This document shows, in pieces, positions 25,750-34,873 of a stretch of DNA of 64,000 bases. A model generated the notes under the pieces. It ran no database searches and was not told the origin of the DNA. It saw only the letters and a list, made by a program, of their open reading frames with translations. This DNA comes from Faucicola sp902506225. GTDB lineage: Bacteria > Pseudomonadota > Gammaproteobacteria > Pseudomonadales > Moraxellaceae. The translations under genes and the position numbers were made by a program. The first letter of the stretch is position 1; each line of letters opens with the position of its first letter. The stretch lies in the NCBI GenBank assembly GCA_902506225.1, contig LR733345.1, positions 496,001 to 560,000 of the forward strand, in the 5' to 3' direction.

Positions 25750-27174
25750 TTATTTGTCTTGTGAGCTATCACCACGAGTGATTGAAATATTGGTGATAGG
25801 TGATTTATCATCAGTGACTGCGCTAGTTTTGACATTGTCGGCAATCACCTCATCAGATGCATGCTTTGCCTCAATTTCAGCAGATTTACGCAGCGCAGGC
25901 GTTAAGTTCTCATTATCGGCTGATTTGGCAAACACGTTGTCAGGACGGATACTAGCATCATCTGCCGTACTATCTTCAGCTTTAGCCGTACTATCTTTAG
26001 CGTTAATAGTATCTTTAGCCGCTTCATACTTCTCTTCGATAGCTTTGTTATCAGATACGTCAGAATCACTGGCTTTTTCGTCTGTCAGCGTTTGCTTAGC
26101 TTGTTCGACTTTATCTTTTGCCTCACTGATTTTTTCTTTGGCTTCTTCGTTTAGCGCATCTAGTTTGTCATCGGCTTGGGTTTTTAACGCGTCCGCCTTT
26201 GATTTAGCATCGTCTAGTTTTTCACCGGCTAGGCTTTTAACATCGGCTAATTTTTCAGCCGCTTGGTCTTTGACGTTTTCAAGCTTGGTTTTAACATCGG
26301 CAACTTTATCATCCTTGGTAACTTTCGCCTCATCAAGCTTTTCAGCAGCTGTTTCTTTAGCCTCATCAATTTTATCAGCCGCTTGCGCTTTAACCTCATC
26401 CAATTTTTCTTTGGTTTCGCCAAGTTTTTCATTAGCGGTGTCTTTAATATCCGCTAATTTTTCGCTCGCATCTTCTTTAAGTGCATCGATTTTTTCTTTG
26501 GCTTCGGTTTTTAACTCATCAAATTTTTCCACCGCATCATCTTTGATTTCAGCCGCTTTCGCCTTAAGGGTGTCTAATTTGCTCGTAGCTTCAGAATCAC
26601 TGTCAGCATTGACATCTTTGGTGTTGGCTTCATTAAAGTATTTGCTGCTACCAGATGCTTTACCCGCGCTCGCGCCCCCAATCATTGCTAGGGCTTTGCT
26701 GCAAAGTTCTTTGGCAAAAGGTGTGGCTTTTTCAATCAAGGGTTTCGCTTGTTCAACCACAGGTTTAAGTGGCTCAGGTACTTTTGGCACAATAAATTTT
26801 GCGATTTGGTTAAACCACATCAGCAGTGAATAATCACCCGACATTTTTAAATCGCCATTTTGGATGCCTGTCATAAATGCCGTCGCTTCACCTTTAGTGA
26901 GCAATTTCACGCCCGTCATTGAGTCTTTAAAGGTAATCGTCAACGTTGGCTCTTTGGCTGGACCTGCATGTTGGCTAAAAGTACCGTTATTGATTTGGTA
27001 GTAACGTGACGTTTGTTCCGCGTCGCTGCCGAGTTGAATAGTAAAATTACGGTTTTCTAATAAACCTTTAAATTTGTCATCGCCCATTTTGGCAAGTTGG
27101 GTTAGACGCAAGCCAACGGCAAACAATAATACGTCAAGGGGATCTGATTTGATTTGGGTTAATTGAGATAACAT
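25750..27174 (-). CDS. SCP2 lipid-binding domain protein with long LEA-like 11-mer repeat tail
   Basis: 474 aa, no signal peptide. Residues about 15-130 form an SCP2 sterol-carrier-type domain (YYQINNGTFSQHAG, TLTITFKDSMTGVKLLTKGE, NGDLKMSGDYSLLMWF). A proline-rich linker (127-155) and a short hydrophobic piece (FAKELCSKALAMIGGASAG) follow. Residues about 198-365 are an amphipathic helix of 11-residue repeats of the form EKLDEAKxxAA, occasionally 7 or 18 residues. The last 100 residues are acidic, Asp/Ser/Thr-rich and probably disordered. Eleven-residue repeats of this kind are known from group 3 LEA proteins and apolipoproteins. SCP2 domains bind lipids or quinones, as in UbiJ. A lipid-handling or desiccation-protective role is inference. 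Confidence 0.75.
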   Translation of the reverse strand: MLSQLTQIKSDPLDVLLFAVGLRLTQLAKMGDDKFKGLLENRNFTIQLGSDAEQTSRYYQINNGTFSQHAGPAKEPTLTITFKDSMTGVKLLTKGEATAFMTGIQNGDLKMSGDYSLLMWFNQIAKFIVPKVPEPLKPVVEQAKPLIEKATPFAKELCSKALAMIGGASAGKASGSSKYFNEANTKDVNADSDSEATSKLDTLKAKAAEIKDDAVEKFDELKTEAKEKIDALKEDASEKLADIKDTANEKLGETKEKLDEVKAQAADKIDEAKETAAEKLDEAKVTKDDKVADVKTKLENVKDQAAEKLADVKSLAGEKLDDAKSKADALKTQADDKLDALNEEAKEKISEAKDKVEQAKQTLTDEKASDSDVSDNKAIEEKYEAAKDTINAKDSTAKAEDSTADDASIRPDNVFAKSADNENLTPALRKSAEIEAKHASDEVIADNVKTSAVTDDKSPITNISITRGDSSQDK

Positions 27175-27512
27175 ACGTGTCCTCCAAAATTATAGATTTT
27201 ATAGATATTGCAATGCGCAAGGTCTTTAAATAAATGACGATACTTAAGTCACTCATTTCAAAGAAATTATAATTCGCTATTACAAAAGATTTAATAGCTT
27301 TGTTATACAATATATTATAAGGTCATCGATGCCAAGTTACAGTAATGTTTAACATATCAGTATCATTTTTTGTAATCAAAGCGTTTGATTTGTGTATTTA
27401 AGCAGCGTTACACAGCAAACTTTTTACCTTTTCTCAAGCTAAAGCGGATAAAAAACCCATCAACATGATGGGTTAAATAACTTGCTATAGGGATAAGGTG
27501 GCAAGACTGTTA
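27175..27512. other. Intergenic region, no gene seen
   Basis: A/T-rich gap upstream of the SCP2 gene. It contains the terminator of the next upstream minus-strand gene (27454-27474). Sequence near 27305-27320 (TATATTATAAGG) is promoter-like but has no assignable -35. Confidence 0.4.
27454..27474 (-). terminator. Terminator after the small membrane protein gene
   Basis: AACCCATCA and TGATGGGTT form a perfect 9-bp stem with a 3-nt loop. On the minus strand a T run follows. Confidence 0.85.
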
Positions 27513-27959
27513 TTACTGTTTTGAATCAAACACAGAGGCATGACGAACAAAGTTTTGATGAAAATCGGTATCTTTTTCTAACACCACAGGACGATGACCG
27601 GCGCTCATTTGGACACTGCTTTTTAATATGGTTTGGTTGGTAGCAGCTTGACTTGCGGTTTTGTTAAACTTGGGTCTTCCATTTAACGCTATCACAATCG
27701 GAATCATCGATAAGCCAATTGCCGCCACATACGCATCCGTGCCAGTCAATGATGACAGCGTGACCACTAACCAATGCAGCCCTTCCACCGAAATCCAGTA
27801 CACCATACCTAACATAAAATAGCCTAATACAAAACGGTAAGGGGTAAACGCAATCGCTAGCATACCGACAGTCACTAGAACGATTAAAAACAACCAGTTA
27901 GAAGTTAACGACGTAGCAGCTAATAATAGACTTGCCGAAATAAGCATGGTTGACCTCAT
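27513..27959 (-). CDS. Small membrane protein, function unknown
   Basis: 148 aa with about four hydrophobic segments in the first 100 residues (starting MLISASLLLAATSL) and a polar C-terminal tail of about 45 residues. I recognise no family. It is a separate unit with its own terminator, upstream of the SCP2 protein gene on the same strand. Confidence 0.65.
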   Translation of the reverse strand: MRSTMLISASLLLAATSLTSNWLFLIVLVTVGMLAIAFTPYRFVLGYFMLGMVYWISVEGLHWLVVTLSSLTGTDAYVAAIGLSMIPIVIALNGRPKFNKTASQAATNQTILKSSVQMSAGHRPVVLEKDTDFHQNFVRHASVFDSKQ

Positions 27960-28528
27960 GAAAAGTTATTAAAAACAAATACTTAATATAAATTAAGTAA
28001 AAGCTTGTATAGGTTATTATGGCGGTAAAAGATGAAAATTAAAAGTCAAAACCCAACTAAAACGACAATGGATGACGTATCAAATTTGGCTGATTTATCT
28101 TAAAAAAAAGCGATTAAAAAGGCTAAAACCGGCTAAAAAAAGGCAATAATCAATCGTCGAAATCACTTGTTCAAGGGTAACAGGAATTTTCGTAAATCTA
28201 GTAAAAAAGTGCTAAAATGCGGTAACTGATTTGTCGCGAAATGTATATTCTTTTAATGCTTTGTAGTTTTTAGCATGCCTTAATTTGCTCAACAATCATG
28301 GACATATATCTAGCTAAAAAATTGGATAAGTTTGCTATTTTGGACGTTTTAAGTAAAAATATCGTTCGGCAATTGTGCCGCCTATTTTAAGTGCTATTTG
28401 CGACGCAAAAAAATTTAAATTTTTAATGTGACTAATTAAAAAAACTGACGCTTTATCAAAATTAACTGGACAACTATTTTGATAAACACGGTTTGCCTAA
28501 TCACCGACTATATAGTGGTAATTCTCGT
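27960..28528. other. Intergenic region upstream of glyQ, no gene seen
   Basis: A 569-bp A/T-rich divergent gap. A small hairpin CGGCA-ATTG-TGCCG lies near 28375 and a CTAAAATGC-type -10 candidate near 28212. No T-box features or tRNA are visible. The region holds the promoters of glyQ and of the divergent membrane protein. Confidence 0.4.
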
Positions 28529-29470
28529 ATGATGACGTTTCAACAATTGATTTTAACTTTGCAAAATTATTGGGCAGAAAAAGGTTGTGTGGTGTTACAG
28601 CCTTACGATATGGAAATGGGTGCAGGCACGTTTCATACCGCCACTTTCTTACGAGCATTAGGTCCAGAGCGTTGGCATGCCGCCTATGTGCAGCCATCAC
28701 GCCGTCCCACGGATGGTCGCTATGGCGACAACCCAAATCGTTTACAACATTATTATCAGTTCCAAGTGGTACTCAAACCCAATCCACCTGATATTCAAGA
28801 ATTGTACTTGGGGTCACTCAAAGCGATTGGCATTGATACCCTAACGCATGATGTCCGCTTTGTAGAAGACAACTGGGAATCACCAACGCTTGGCGCATGG
28901 GGACTTGGTTGGGAAGTTTGGCTCAATGGCATGGAAGTTACCCAGTTTACTTACTTCCAGCAAGTCGGTGGTATTGAGTGTTTTCCTGTGACAGGAGAAA
29001 TCACGTACGGTCTTGAGCGCCTTGCCATGTATATCCAAGGCGTGGACAGTGTGTATGACTTGGTATGGACGGATGGCGAATTTGGTCGTGTCACTTATGG
29101 TGATGTATTCCACCAAAATGAAGTTGAACAATCGACCTACAATTTTGAACATGCCGATGTGGCAAAAATGTTTGAGTTGTTTGATTTTTATGAAAGCCAA
29201 GCCGATAAATTGGTCGGTCTTAATCTGCCGCTGCCTGCGTATGAAATGGTACTCAAAGCGTCACATACTTTTAACTTGTTGGATGCGCGTGGGGCGATTT
29301 CAGTCACTGAGCGTCAGCGCTTTATTTTGCGTGTGCGTACCTTGGCACGTAAGGTAGCGCAAAGCTATGTAGAAACGCGCGCCAAATTGGGCTTCCCATT
29401 GGCAGATGACGCACATAAAGCGGATGCATTAGAAAAATATCTACCAAAAGAAGCTATTTCAAAACAATAG
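28529..29470 (+). CDS. glyQ: Glycine--tRNA ligase alpha subunit
   Basis: Catalytic subunit of the bacterial alpha2beta2 glycyl-tRNA synthetase. Conserved family blocks are visible: TFQQLILTLQNYWAEKGCVV, QPYDMEMGAGTFHTATFLRA, YVQPSRRPTDGRYGDNPNR and GWEVWLNGMEVTQFTYFQQ. I chose ATG 28529, matching the usual MxTFQ beginning (313 aa); an open extension of 12 residues has no homology. A terminator and an unrelated permease gene separate it from glyS. Confidence 0.96.
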   Translation: MMTFQQLILTLQNYWAEKGCVVLQPYDMEMGAGTFHTATFLRALGPERWHAAYVQPSRRPTDGRYGDNPNRLQHYYQFQVVLKPNPPDIQELYLGSLKAIGIDTLTHDVRFVEDNWESPTLGAWGLGWEVWLNGMEVTQFTYFQQVGGIECFPVTGEITYGLERLAMYIQGVDSVYDLVWTDGEFGRVTYGDVFHQNEVEQSTYNFEHADVAKMFELFDFYESQADKLVGLNLPLPAYEMVLKASHTFNLLDARGAISVTERQRFILRVRTLARKVAQSYVETRAKLGFPLADDAHKADALEKYLPKEAISKQ

Positions 29471-29544
29471 ATGAAAGAAGCGGATAAATCACAATAGTTT
29501 CATCACATCGACGAAAAAATTTTCTTTGAACGGTCAAACTAAAA

Positions 29545-29576
29545 AAGGCAATAGATAGTTTCTATTGCCTTGTTTC
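29545..29576 (+). terminator. Terminator after glyQ
   Basis: AAGGCAATAGA pairs perfectly with TCTATTGCCTT across a 5-nt loop, followed by a TGTTTCTT stretch. Confidence 0.8.
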
Positions 29577-29740
29577 TTGCCTTATTTTATTGCTTATTTT
29601 GTTGTCAGCGCTAATAAAAAATATCAAATTATCAGAATATTCTAATCTCGCATATTTATATCAAAAATCGCCACAGGGCAACAACGCGCTATTCTACTAC
29701 AATAGCCGCAGCGAGTAAGCCATGCAACAAGGGGCGGTGA

Positions 29741-30610
29741 GTGGAACTTTATTTTATTTTAGCGGGTATTTTTGTCGGATTTTGCGTGGGTTTAACGGGC
29801 GTGGGCGGTGGGTCACTGATGACGCCGATTCTGATTTTACTGCTAAAAGTAGAGCCGCATATTGCTGTCGGCACCGATTTGCTATACGCCGCTATTTCCA
29901 AGTTTTTTGGTGGTGTGGTACATTTTAAAAAATCAAATGTCGTTTGGCCAATCGTGCTATGGCTAGCAATTGGTAGTATTCCAGCCTCGATTGTCACCAA
30001 CTATCTCGTCGCTACTTACTTGGGTAATATCAACGCCATCAAACTAATCATGACCTTGATATTGGGCGTGATGTTGACCATCACCGGGATTTCGCTGATT
30101 TTTCGCAACCGTATCGAGGCGTTTTTTGACAAATACCGCAAAACTGACCAAACTGACAGTCTCACCGCCCAAATCCCCAAATATAAATTGGTGCTGATGG
30201 GCATATTGCTCGGGGTAGTAGTGACCTTATCGTCGGTTGGGGCAGGGGCATTTGGCGTCATGGCGCTGGTACTGATTTTTCCCCAATTGCCACTCATTCG
30301 CATCATCGGCTCGGATGTAGTACATGCGGTGCTGTTAACCTTGGTCGCAGGTCTCGGACATTTGCTGTCAGGCAGTGTGGATTTTCACATGCTGACCTTT
30401 TTGCTCATTGGCGCGATTCCTGCCATTATTGTAGGGACATTATTGAGCAGTAAATTACCTGAGAAAAAATTGCGCCCGATTTTAGGGGTGACGCTGTTGT
30501 TGTTAGGCATTAACTTTGTGGTCAATCCTGACAAAGCCAAACCAAAAGCGGCGGTCAATACGCCAATGGCGACGACCACTATAACGACTTCGGCAAGCAC
30601 CAGCCGATAA
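29741..30610 (+). CDS. TauE/SafE family membrane permease
   Basis: Inner-membrane protein of the TSUP (TauE/SafE/DUF81) family; members export sulfite, sulfoacetate or similar anions, and the substrate here is unknown. Eight or so membrane segments in 289 aa. The two family repeats start GIFVGFCVGLTGVGGGSLMT and LLGVVVTLSSVGAGAFGVMA, each with its glycine-rich motif. Start is GTG 29741 with GGGGCGGTGA upstream. It sits between glyQ and glyS with terminators on both sides, so it is its own unit. Confidence 0.85.
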   Translation: MELYFILAGIFVGFCVGLTGVGGGSLMTPILILLLKVEPHIAVGTDLLYAAISKFFGGVVHFKKSNVVWPIVLWLAIGSIPASIVTNYLVATYLGNINAIKLIMTLILGVMLTITGISLIFRNRIEAFFDKYRKTDQTDSLTAQIPKYKLVLMGILLGVVVTLSSVGAGAFGVMALVLIFPQLPLIRIIGSDVVHAVLLTLVAGLGHLLSGSVDFHMLTFLLIGAIPAIIVGTLLSSKLPEKKLRPILGVTLLLLGINFVVNPDKAKPKAAVNTPMATTTITTSASTSR

Positions 30611-30647
30611 GTTTAATTTTCGTTTTGCGCTGACGGTTTTCTTGATT

Positions 30648-30670
30648 TGCCCCAATGATGGGGCATTTTT
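30648..30670 (+). terminator. Terminator after the TauE/SafE gene
   Basis: TGCCCC/GGGGCA stem with a 6-nt loop followed by TTTTT. Confidence 0.85.
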
Positions 30671-30732
30671 ATGGCTTAAATTTCTGCTATAATCGACTAT
30701 ATTTACCTTATTTGAATCAACAAGGCTTTAGC

Positions 30733-32835
30733 ATGTCTACTATTTTATTTGAACTTGGCACCGAAGAATTGCCCCCAAAAAATCTAAAAACATTGCGCGA
30801 TGCACTTAACGACCATGTCACCCAATCGCTAAAAGATGCCAATATTCGCTTTGATACCATTAAAAGCTTTGCCGCCCCGCGACGCCTTGCCTTGCAGATT
30901 CAAGGAATTAGTGAAAAACAGCCTGATAAAATCGAACAAAAACGCGGTCCTGCAGTCAAAGCTGCCTATGACAAGGACGGTAATCCAACCAAAGCGGCTC
31001 AAGGGTTTGCCCAAGGCTTGGGTATTGACGTCAAGGATTTAATTACCATCAAAGGTGATAAAGGCGATTATATCGGCTATGAAATGAATGTCATCGGTCA
31101 GCCTGTGGCTGAGTTGTTGCCGAGTATTTTTCAAAAAGCCTTAGATGAGTTGCCGATTGCCAAACGCATGCGTAGTGGTGCAGAGCGTTCTGAGTTTGTT
31201 CGCCCTGTTAAATGGTTGGTGCTACTAAAAGACGACCAAGTGCTACCAGCGACGATTCAAGGATTAACGTCGGGTAAGACAGGGTCGCAGGGCATTGAAC
31301 TGGGTCGTTATAGTCTCGGACATCGTTTCCATCATCCTGATAGGGTTAGAATTGACACGGCGGACAGCTATGAGCAAAACCTTGCTGAGGCGCATGTCAT
31401 CGCTGATTTTGACAAACGCCAGCAGCTTATCAAAGAGCAAGTCCAACAGCTTGCCGATGAAGTAGGGGCGACTGCTATCGTACCGCAAGATTTGCTTGAT
31501 GAAGTCACCGCGCTGGTCGATTACCCAGTAGCGCTACGCGCAAGCTTTGAGCCACGATTTTTACAAGTGCCGCAAGAGGCCTTGATTAGCACCATGCAGG
31601 CGGATCAAAAATATTTTTGTTTGACTGACAGCCAAGGTAAATTACAGCCTTATTTTATCTTTATCAGTAACATTGACAGTAAAGATAAAGCGCAAGTGAT
31701 TGCCGGTAACGAAAAAGTGGTACGTCCACGCCTTGCCGATGCCGAGTTTTTCTTTTTACAAGACCAAAAACAGCCATTGTTTGCCTTGACTGAAAATCTC
31801 AAAACCCGCGTATTCCAAGATAAGTTAGGGACAATTTGGGAAAAATCTGAGCGTATTGCCAAGCTAGCTGCCTTTATTGCTACCCAAATTGGCGAAGACG
31901 TTGAGCAAACGGCACGGGCAGGCTTGCTGTCAAAAGCAGACCTTGCCAGTACCTTAGTGGGTGAGTTTCCAGAATTACAAGGCGTGGCAGGGACTTACTA
32001 TGCGCGTTTAAACCAAGAGCCAGAAGCGGTGGCGGCAGCAATCGAAGAGCAATATCTGCCAAAATTTAGCGGCGATAAATTACCCGCGACCAACATTGGA
32101 ACGGCGCTAGCATTAGCAGACCGTTTGGATACACTGGTCGGTATTTTTGGCATTGACCAAGCGCCAACGGGTTCAAAAGACCCGTTTAGTCTGCGCCGTG
32201 CGGCGATTGGGGTACTGCGTATTTTGATTGAGAAACAACTGCCATTAAATCTGGTAGTATTGCTTGAGCAAGCTTTATTGGGTTATGTAGGCAAAATTGA
32301 CGACTTACCAAAAACTTTTAAACAAGTGATGGAGTTTATTAATTCGCGCTACCGTGCTATGTATGAAGACCAAGGCGTGAGCGTGGATACAATTATGGCG
32401 GTACAGGCGCTACAACCGCAAGTGCCAATGGATTTTGACCATCGCATCAAAGCTGTCCAAGCTTTCCGTGATTTGCCACCCGCCCAACAACTTGCCGAAG
32501 CCAATAAACGCGTTGCCAATATTTTAGCCAAGGCTGAGGGTGAGATTGCAACCCAAGTACAAACGGCTTATTTACAAGAACCTGCCGAAAAAGCATTGTA
32601 TCAAGCGGTGCAAACTGCAGCGCAAAGTATTGAGCCTCATCAACACACTGACAACGCCAACTACACCCAGATTTTACAATCGCTAGCGACACTGCAGCAG
32701 CCATTGGATGACTTCTTTGAGCAGGTGATGGTGAATAGTGAAGATGCTAACCTCAAAGCCAATCGGTTGGCGTTGCTAAAAAAAGTGCGTGGGTTGTTTT
32801 TAACGGTTGCAGATATCAGTGAGTTACAGCTATAA
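30733..32835 (+). CDS. glyS: Glycine--tRNA ligase beta subunit
   Basis: Beta subunit needed for tRNA binding and activity. It begins TILFELGTEELPPKNL, the family signature. The KRMRSGAERSEFVRPVKWLV block, FVLQ-type EALISTMQADQKYFCLTDSQ, and the C-terminal DALR-like helices are visible. I chose ATG 30733 (700 aa, usual about 690); the open frame upstream covers the previous terminator and is not coding. Confidence 0.96.
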   Translation: MSTILFELGTEELPPKNLKTLRDALNDHVTQSLKDANIRFDTIKSFAAPRRLALQIQGISEKQPDKIEQKRGPAVKAAYDKDGNPTKAAQGFAQGLGIDVKDLITIKGDKGDYIGYEMNVIGQPVAELLPSIFQKALDELPIAKRMRSGAERSEFVRPVKWLVLLKDDQVLPATIQGLTSGKTGSQGIELGRYSLGHRFHHPDRVRIDTADSYEQNLAEAHVIADFDKRQQLIKEQVQQLADEVGATAIVPQDLLDEVTALVDYPVALRASFEPRFLQVPQEALISTMQADQKYFCLTDSQGKLQPYFIFISNIDSKDKAQVIAGNEKVVRPRLADAEFFFLQDQKQPLFALTENLKTRVFQDKLGTIWEKSERIAKLAAFIATQIGEDVEQTARAGLLSKADLASTLVGEFPELQGVAGTYYARLNQEPEAVAAAIEEQYLPKFSGDKLPATNIGTALALADRLDTLVGIFGIDQAPTGSKDPFSLRRAAIGVLRILIEKQLPLNLVVLLEQALLGYVGKIDDLPKTFKQVMEFINSRYRAMYEDQGVSVDTIMAVQALQPQVPMDFDHRIKAVQAFRDLPPAQQLAEANKRVANILAKAEGEIATQVQTAYLQEPAEKALYQAVQTAAQSIEPHQHTDNANYTQILQSLATLQQPLDDFFEQVMVNSEDANLKANRLALLKKVRGLFLTVADISELQL

Positions 32836-32867
32836 GCTAATTTAGACACGAGTCAACGCTTTAATCA

Positions 32868-32923
32868 TATGGCTTCGATACTATTGCTTCGATACTATGG
32901 CTTTAATACCCCTGCTTTAATAT
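32868..32923. repeat. Four tandem 14-bp repeats after glyS
   Basis: Units TATGGCTTCGATAC, TATTGCTTCGATAC, TATGGCTTTAATAC and CCCTGCTTTAATAT follow each other without gaps, just before the glyS terminator. Confidence 0.92.
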
Positions 32924-32931
32924 CATTAGTT

Positions 32932-32967
32932 AAACCCATACTGACAACGGTCATTATGGGTTTTTTT
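32932..32967 (+). terminator. Terminator after glyS
   Basis: AAACCCATA pairs with TATGGGTTT across a 14-nt loop, with a run of T. The remaining gap to 33196 holds no gene I can support; it carries the promoter of the next gene. Confidence 0.8.
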
Positions 32968-33196
32968 CAAGCTAAAAATATTTTTACGCTTGTTTTCGCT
33001 AAATTGGCAGGCTAGTTTACGCGTATTTGATACTATTTTAAGGGTGTTTTTGTCTGAATTGCTCTCTAGGGTTTATGATGGTATAAGCAGTATAACCCAT
33101 ATAACCAGGTTCAAAGCTTTTGGTAGATTGTGTATTTAACGGTGAGTTTTATCTATTATTTATTTTTTCTAATTTATCTTCGTCTAGGGTAATTAC

Positions 33197-34642
33197 GTGA
33201 AAGTCAGCAATAACGATAGCTTGTTTCAATATATGGTGCGTACCAAAAGGTATCGGCTTCTTTTACAAAGCTTAGTGGTGCTGTGTTTGTTTGTGCTATC
33301 GTTCGTGATTATCAATATATATATTGCGCGCTTTTTAACCCAGTCTACCCAGCATATGGATATCATCGGCAACATCAGTGATTTGACACTTGAGATAGCA
33401 ACCAGTGCCCAACATCTAACAGTAACGCCTCACAACGATAGCCAACAAATTATTCAGACCTTACAAAAACAGGCGGCTGAGTTAGACGGTTATATGGCAC
33501 AGTTGTCCCGCTATCCAAAGCAAGAAACGGCGATGGATGAGTTTGCCATTATCTGGCAAGACTATCGCCAAAGAATCGCGCAAGTCTCTGAGCAAGATGA
33601 AAAAGGCAAAGTTGAATTGGCTGAGTTTGCTTATCACAATCAAGCCAAAATTTGGTCATTGATGAATATTGGCTATGACACTTATCTCAATGACACCTAC
33701 CGTACTGCAGATTATTCGCGCTATTTGACCTATTGCAGTTTTTTTGCCTTGATAGCCTATATTATCTTCTTTATCCATTACACCATCAGACAGATGTATA
33801 ACGATGATGTGGCGGTTGATAAAGCGCAGACCGATATGCGCGATATCATGAACACAGTCAAAAAAGGCTTGTTTCTCATTGATGATAAAATGGTCATTGG
33901 TGAGCATTATTCCAAAAAACTAGAGCAGTTATTGGGGCGCAAGCAGTTAGCTGGGCTGACATTACCCCAGCTGCTACAAAATATGGTCAGCGAAAAAGAT
34001 ATCAGAGCGACACAGCATTTTATCAATTACCTGTACCAATCCAACGTGGATGAAGAGTTGATTCAAGATATCAACCCACTTAAAACAGTCGAGTTGATTT
34101 TTTTAGATGAAACAGGGGTTACTCATAAGAAATACCTGCATTTTGAATTTTTACGGGTGGTTAAGAGCGAGAATAAAAAATCCATTCATCTATTTGTCAG
34201 CGTGGTAGATATTACCGAAACGGTGCTTTTAACAAAGCAAATTGATAAGGTAAAAGATGAATACCATAAATTTATCAGCCGTGCCGTCTATCTATTAAGT
34301 TTAGATACGCAAACAGTTGATGATTTTATTGCCACCAAAAGAGCCACTGTCGCGGCTATAACCGATATCTTATATGCTCAGGTATTGGACAAAGAGCAGT
34401 TAGTGACAAAAGCCAAGACCTTGCTAACAATAACACAAACACTAGCAGATGATACCCAAGTTTTACGTCTCAAACAATATGATGATGTTGTCAGTAGTTT
34501 GGTGTATGAGCTAAAGCGTTTAACGCGGTTATCTCATATTCAAACCAATGATTTTACGAGCTTTATGCTTAAGCTTGATTCCTATCAAGAAATGTTGAAT
34601 TTAACTGAACATTTAATCAATGAACAAGCCGAGCAAGCCTGA
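33197..34642 (+). CDS. Sensor-like membrane protein with PAS-like domain and degenerate Hpt-like C-terminus
   Basis: 481 aa. Two membrane segments (about 21-43 and 175-197) bracket a helical periplasmic domain of about 130 residues. A cytoplasmic helix then leads into a PAS-like region with the stretch MRDIMNTVKKGLFLIDDKMV and a later LFVSVVDITETVLLTKQI. From memory these blocks match a family of large Hpt/CheA-like sensor proteins, in which the C-terminus carries a phosphotransfer histidine in an HKIKGDAA-type motif and often a kinase ATPase. Here the equivalent helix reads LLTITQTLADDTQVL, without the histidine, and no HATPase domain follows. It is monocistronic. It may be a signal-binding receptor that lost phosphotransfer. 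The Hpt comparison is inference. Confidence 0.65.
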   Translation: MKVSNNDSLFQYMVRTKRYRLLLQSLVVLCLFVLSFVIINIYIARFLTQSTQHMDIIGNISDLTLEIATSAQHLTVTPHNDSQQIIQTLQKQAAELDGYMAQLSRYPKQETAMDEFAIIWQDYRQRIAQVSEQDEKGKVELAEFAYHNQAKIWSLMNIGYDTYLNDTYRTADYSRYLTYCSFFALIAYIIFFIHYTIRQMYNDDVAVDKAQTDMRDIMNTVKKGLFLIDDKMVIGEHYSKKLEQLLGRKQLAGLTLPQLLQNMVSEKDIRATQHFINYLYQSNVDEELIQDINPLKTVELIFLDETGVTHKKYLHFEFLRVVKSENKKSIHLFVSVVDITETVLLTKQIDKVKDEYHKFISRAVYLLSLDTQTVDDFIATKRATVAAITDILYAQVLDKEQLVTKAKTLLTITQTLADDTQVLRLKQYDDVVSSLVYELKRLTRLSHIQTNDFTSFMLKLDSYQEMLNLTEHLINEQAEQA

Positions 34643-34873
34643 TGGGTTATCTATAAAAAATTAAAACTTTCATTAGCTATAGTTTAAGATGTATTATCTT
34701 ATATTTGTGTTAAACTCGGACTTTTAGACGCCAATTCACCACGAATCGATATTCCAAAAAACAGCATTAATGTTCCAATAATGCTCTATTGTGAATTTGC
34801 AAAACTGATTAGCAACTCGTTACAATGCAAAAGAGATTTTTTTTGCTAATTAAACTAAATTAAAGGAATATGT

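Noticed and set aside
25682..26833. A 383-codon open frame on the plus strand, very Ser/Leu/Ala-rich
   Set aside because: It lies antisense to the SCP2/11-mer-repeat gene. Its serine-rich composition is the mirror of Glu/Lys/Ala/Asp repeat codons. The minus-strand frame has a recognisable domain, so this one is a shadow.
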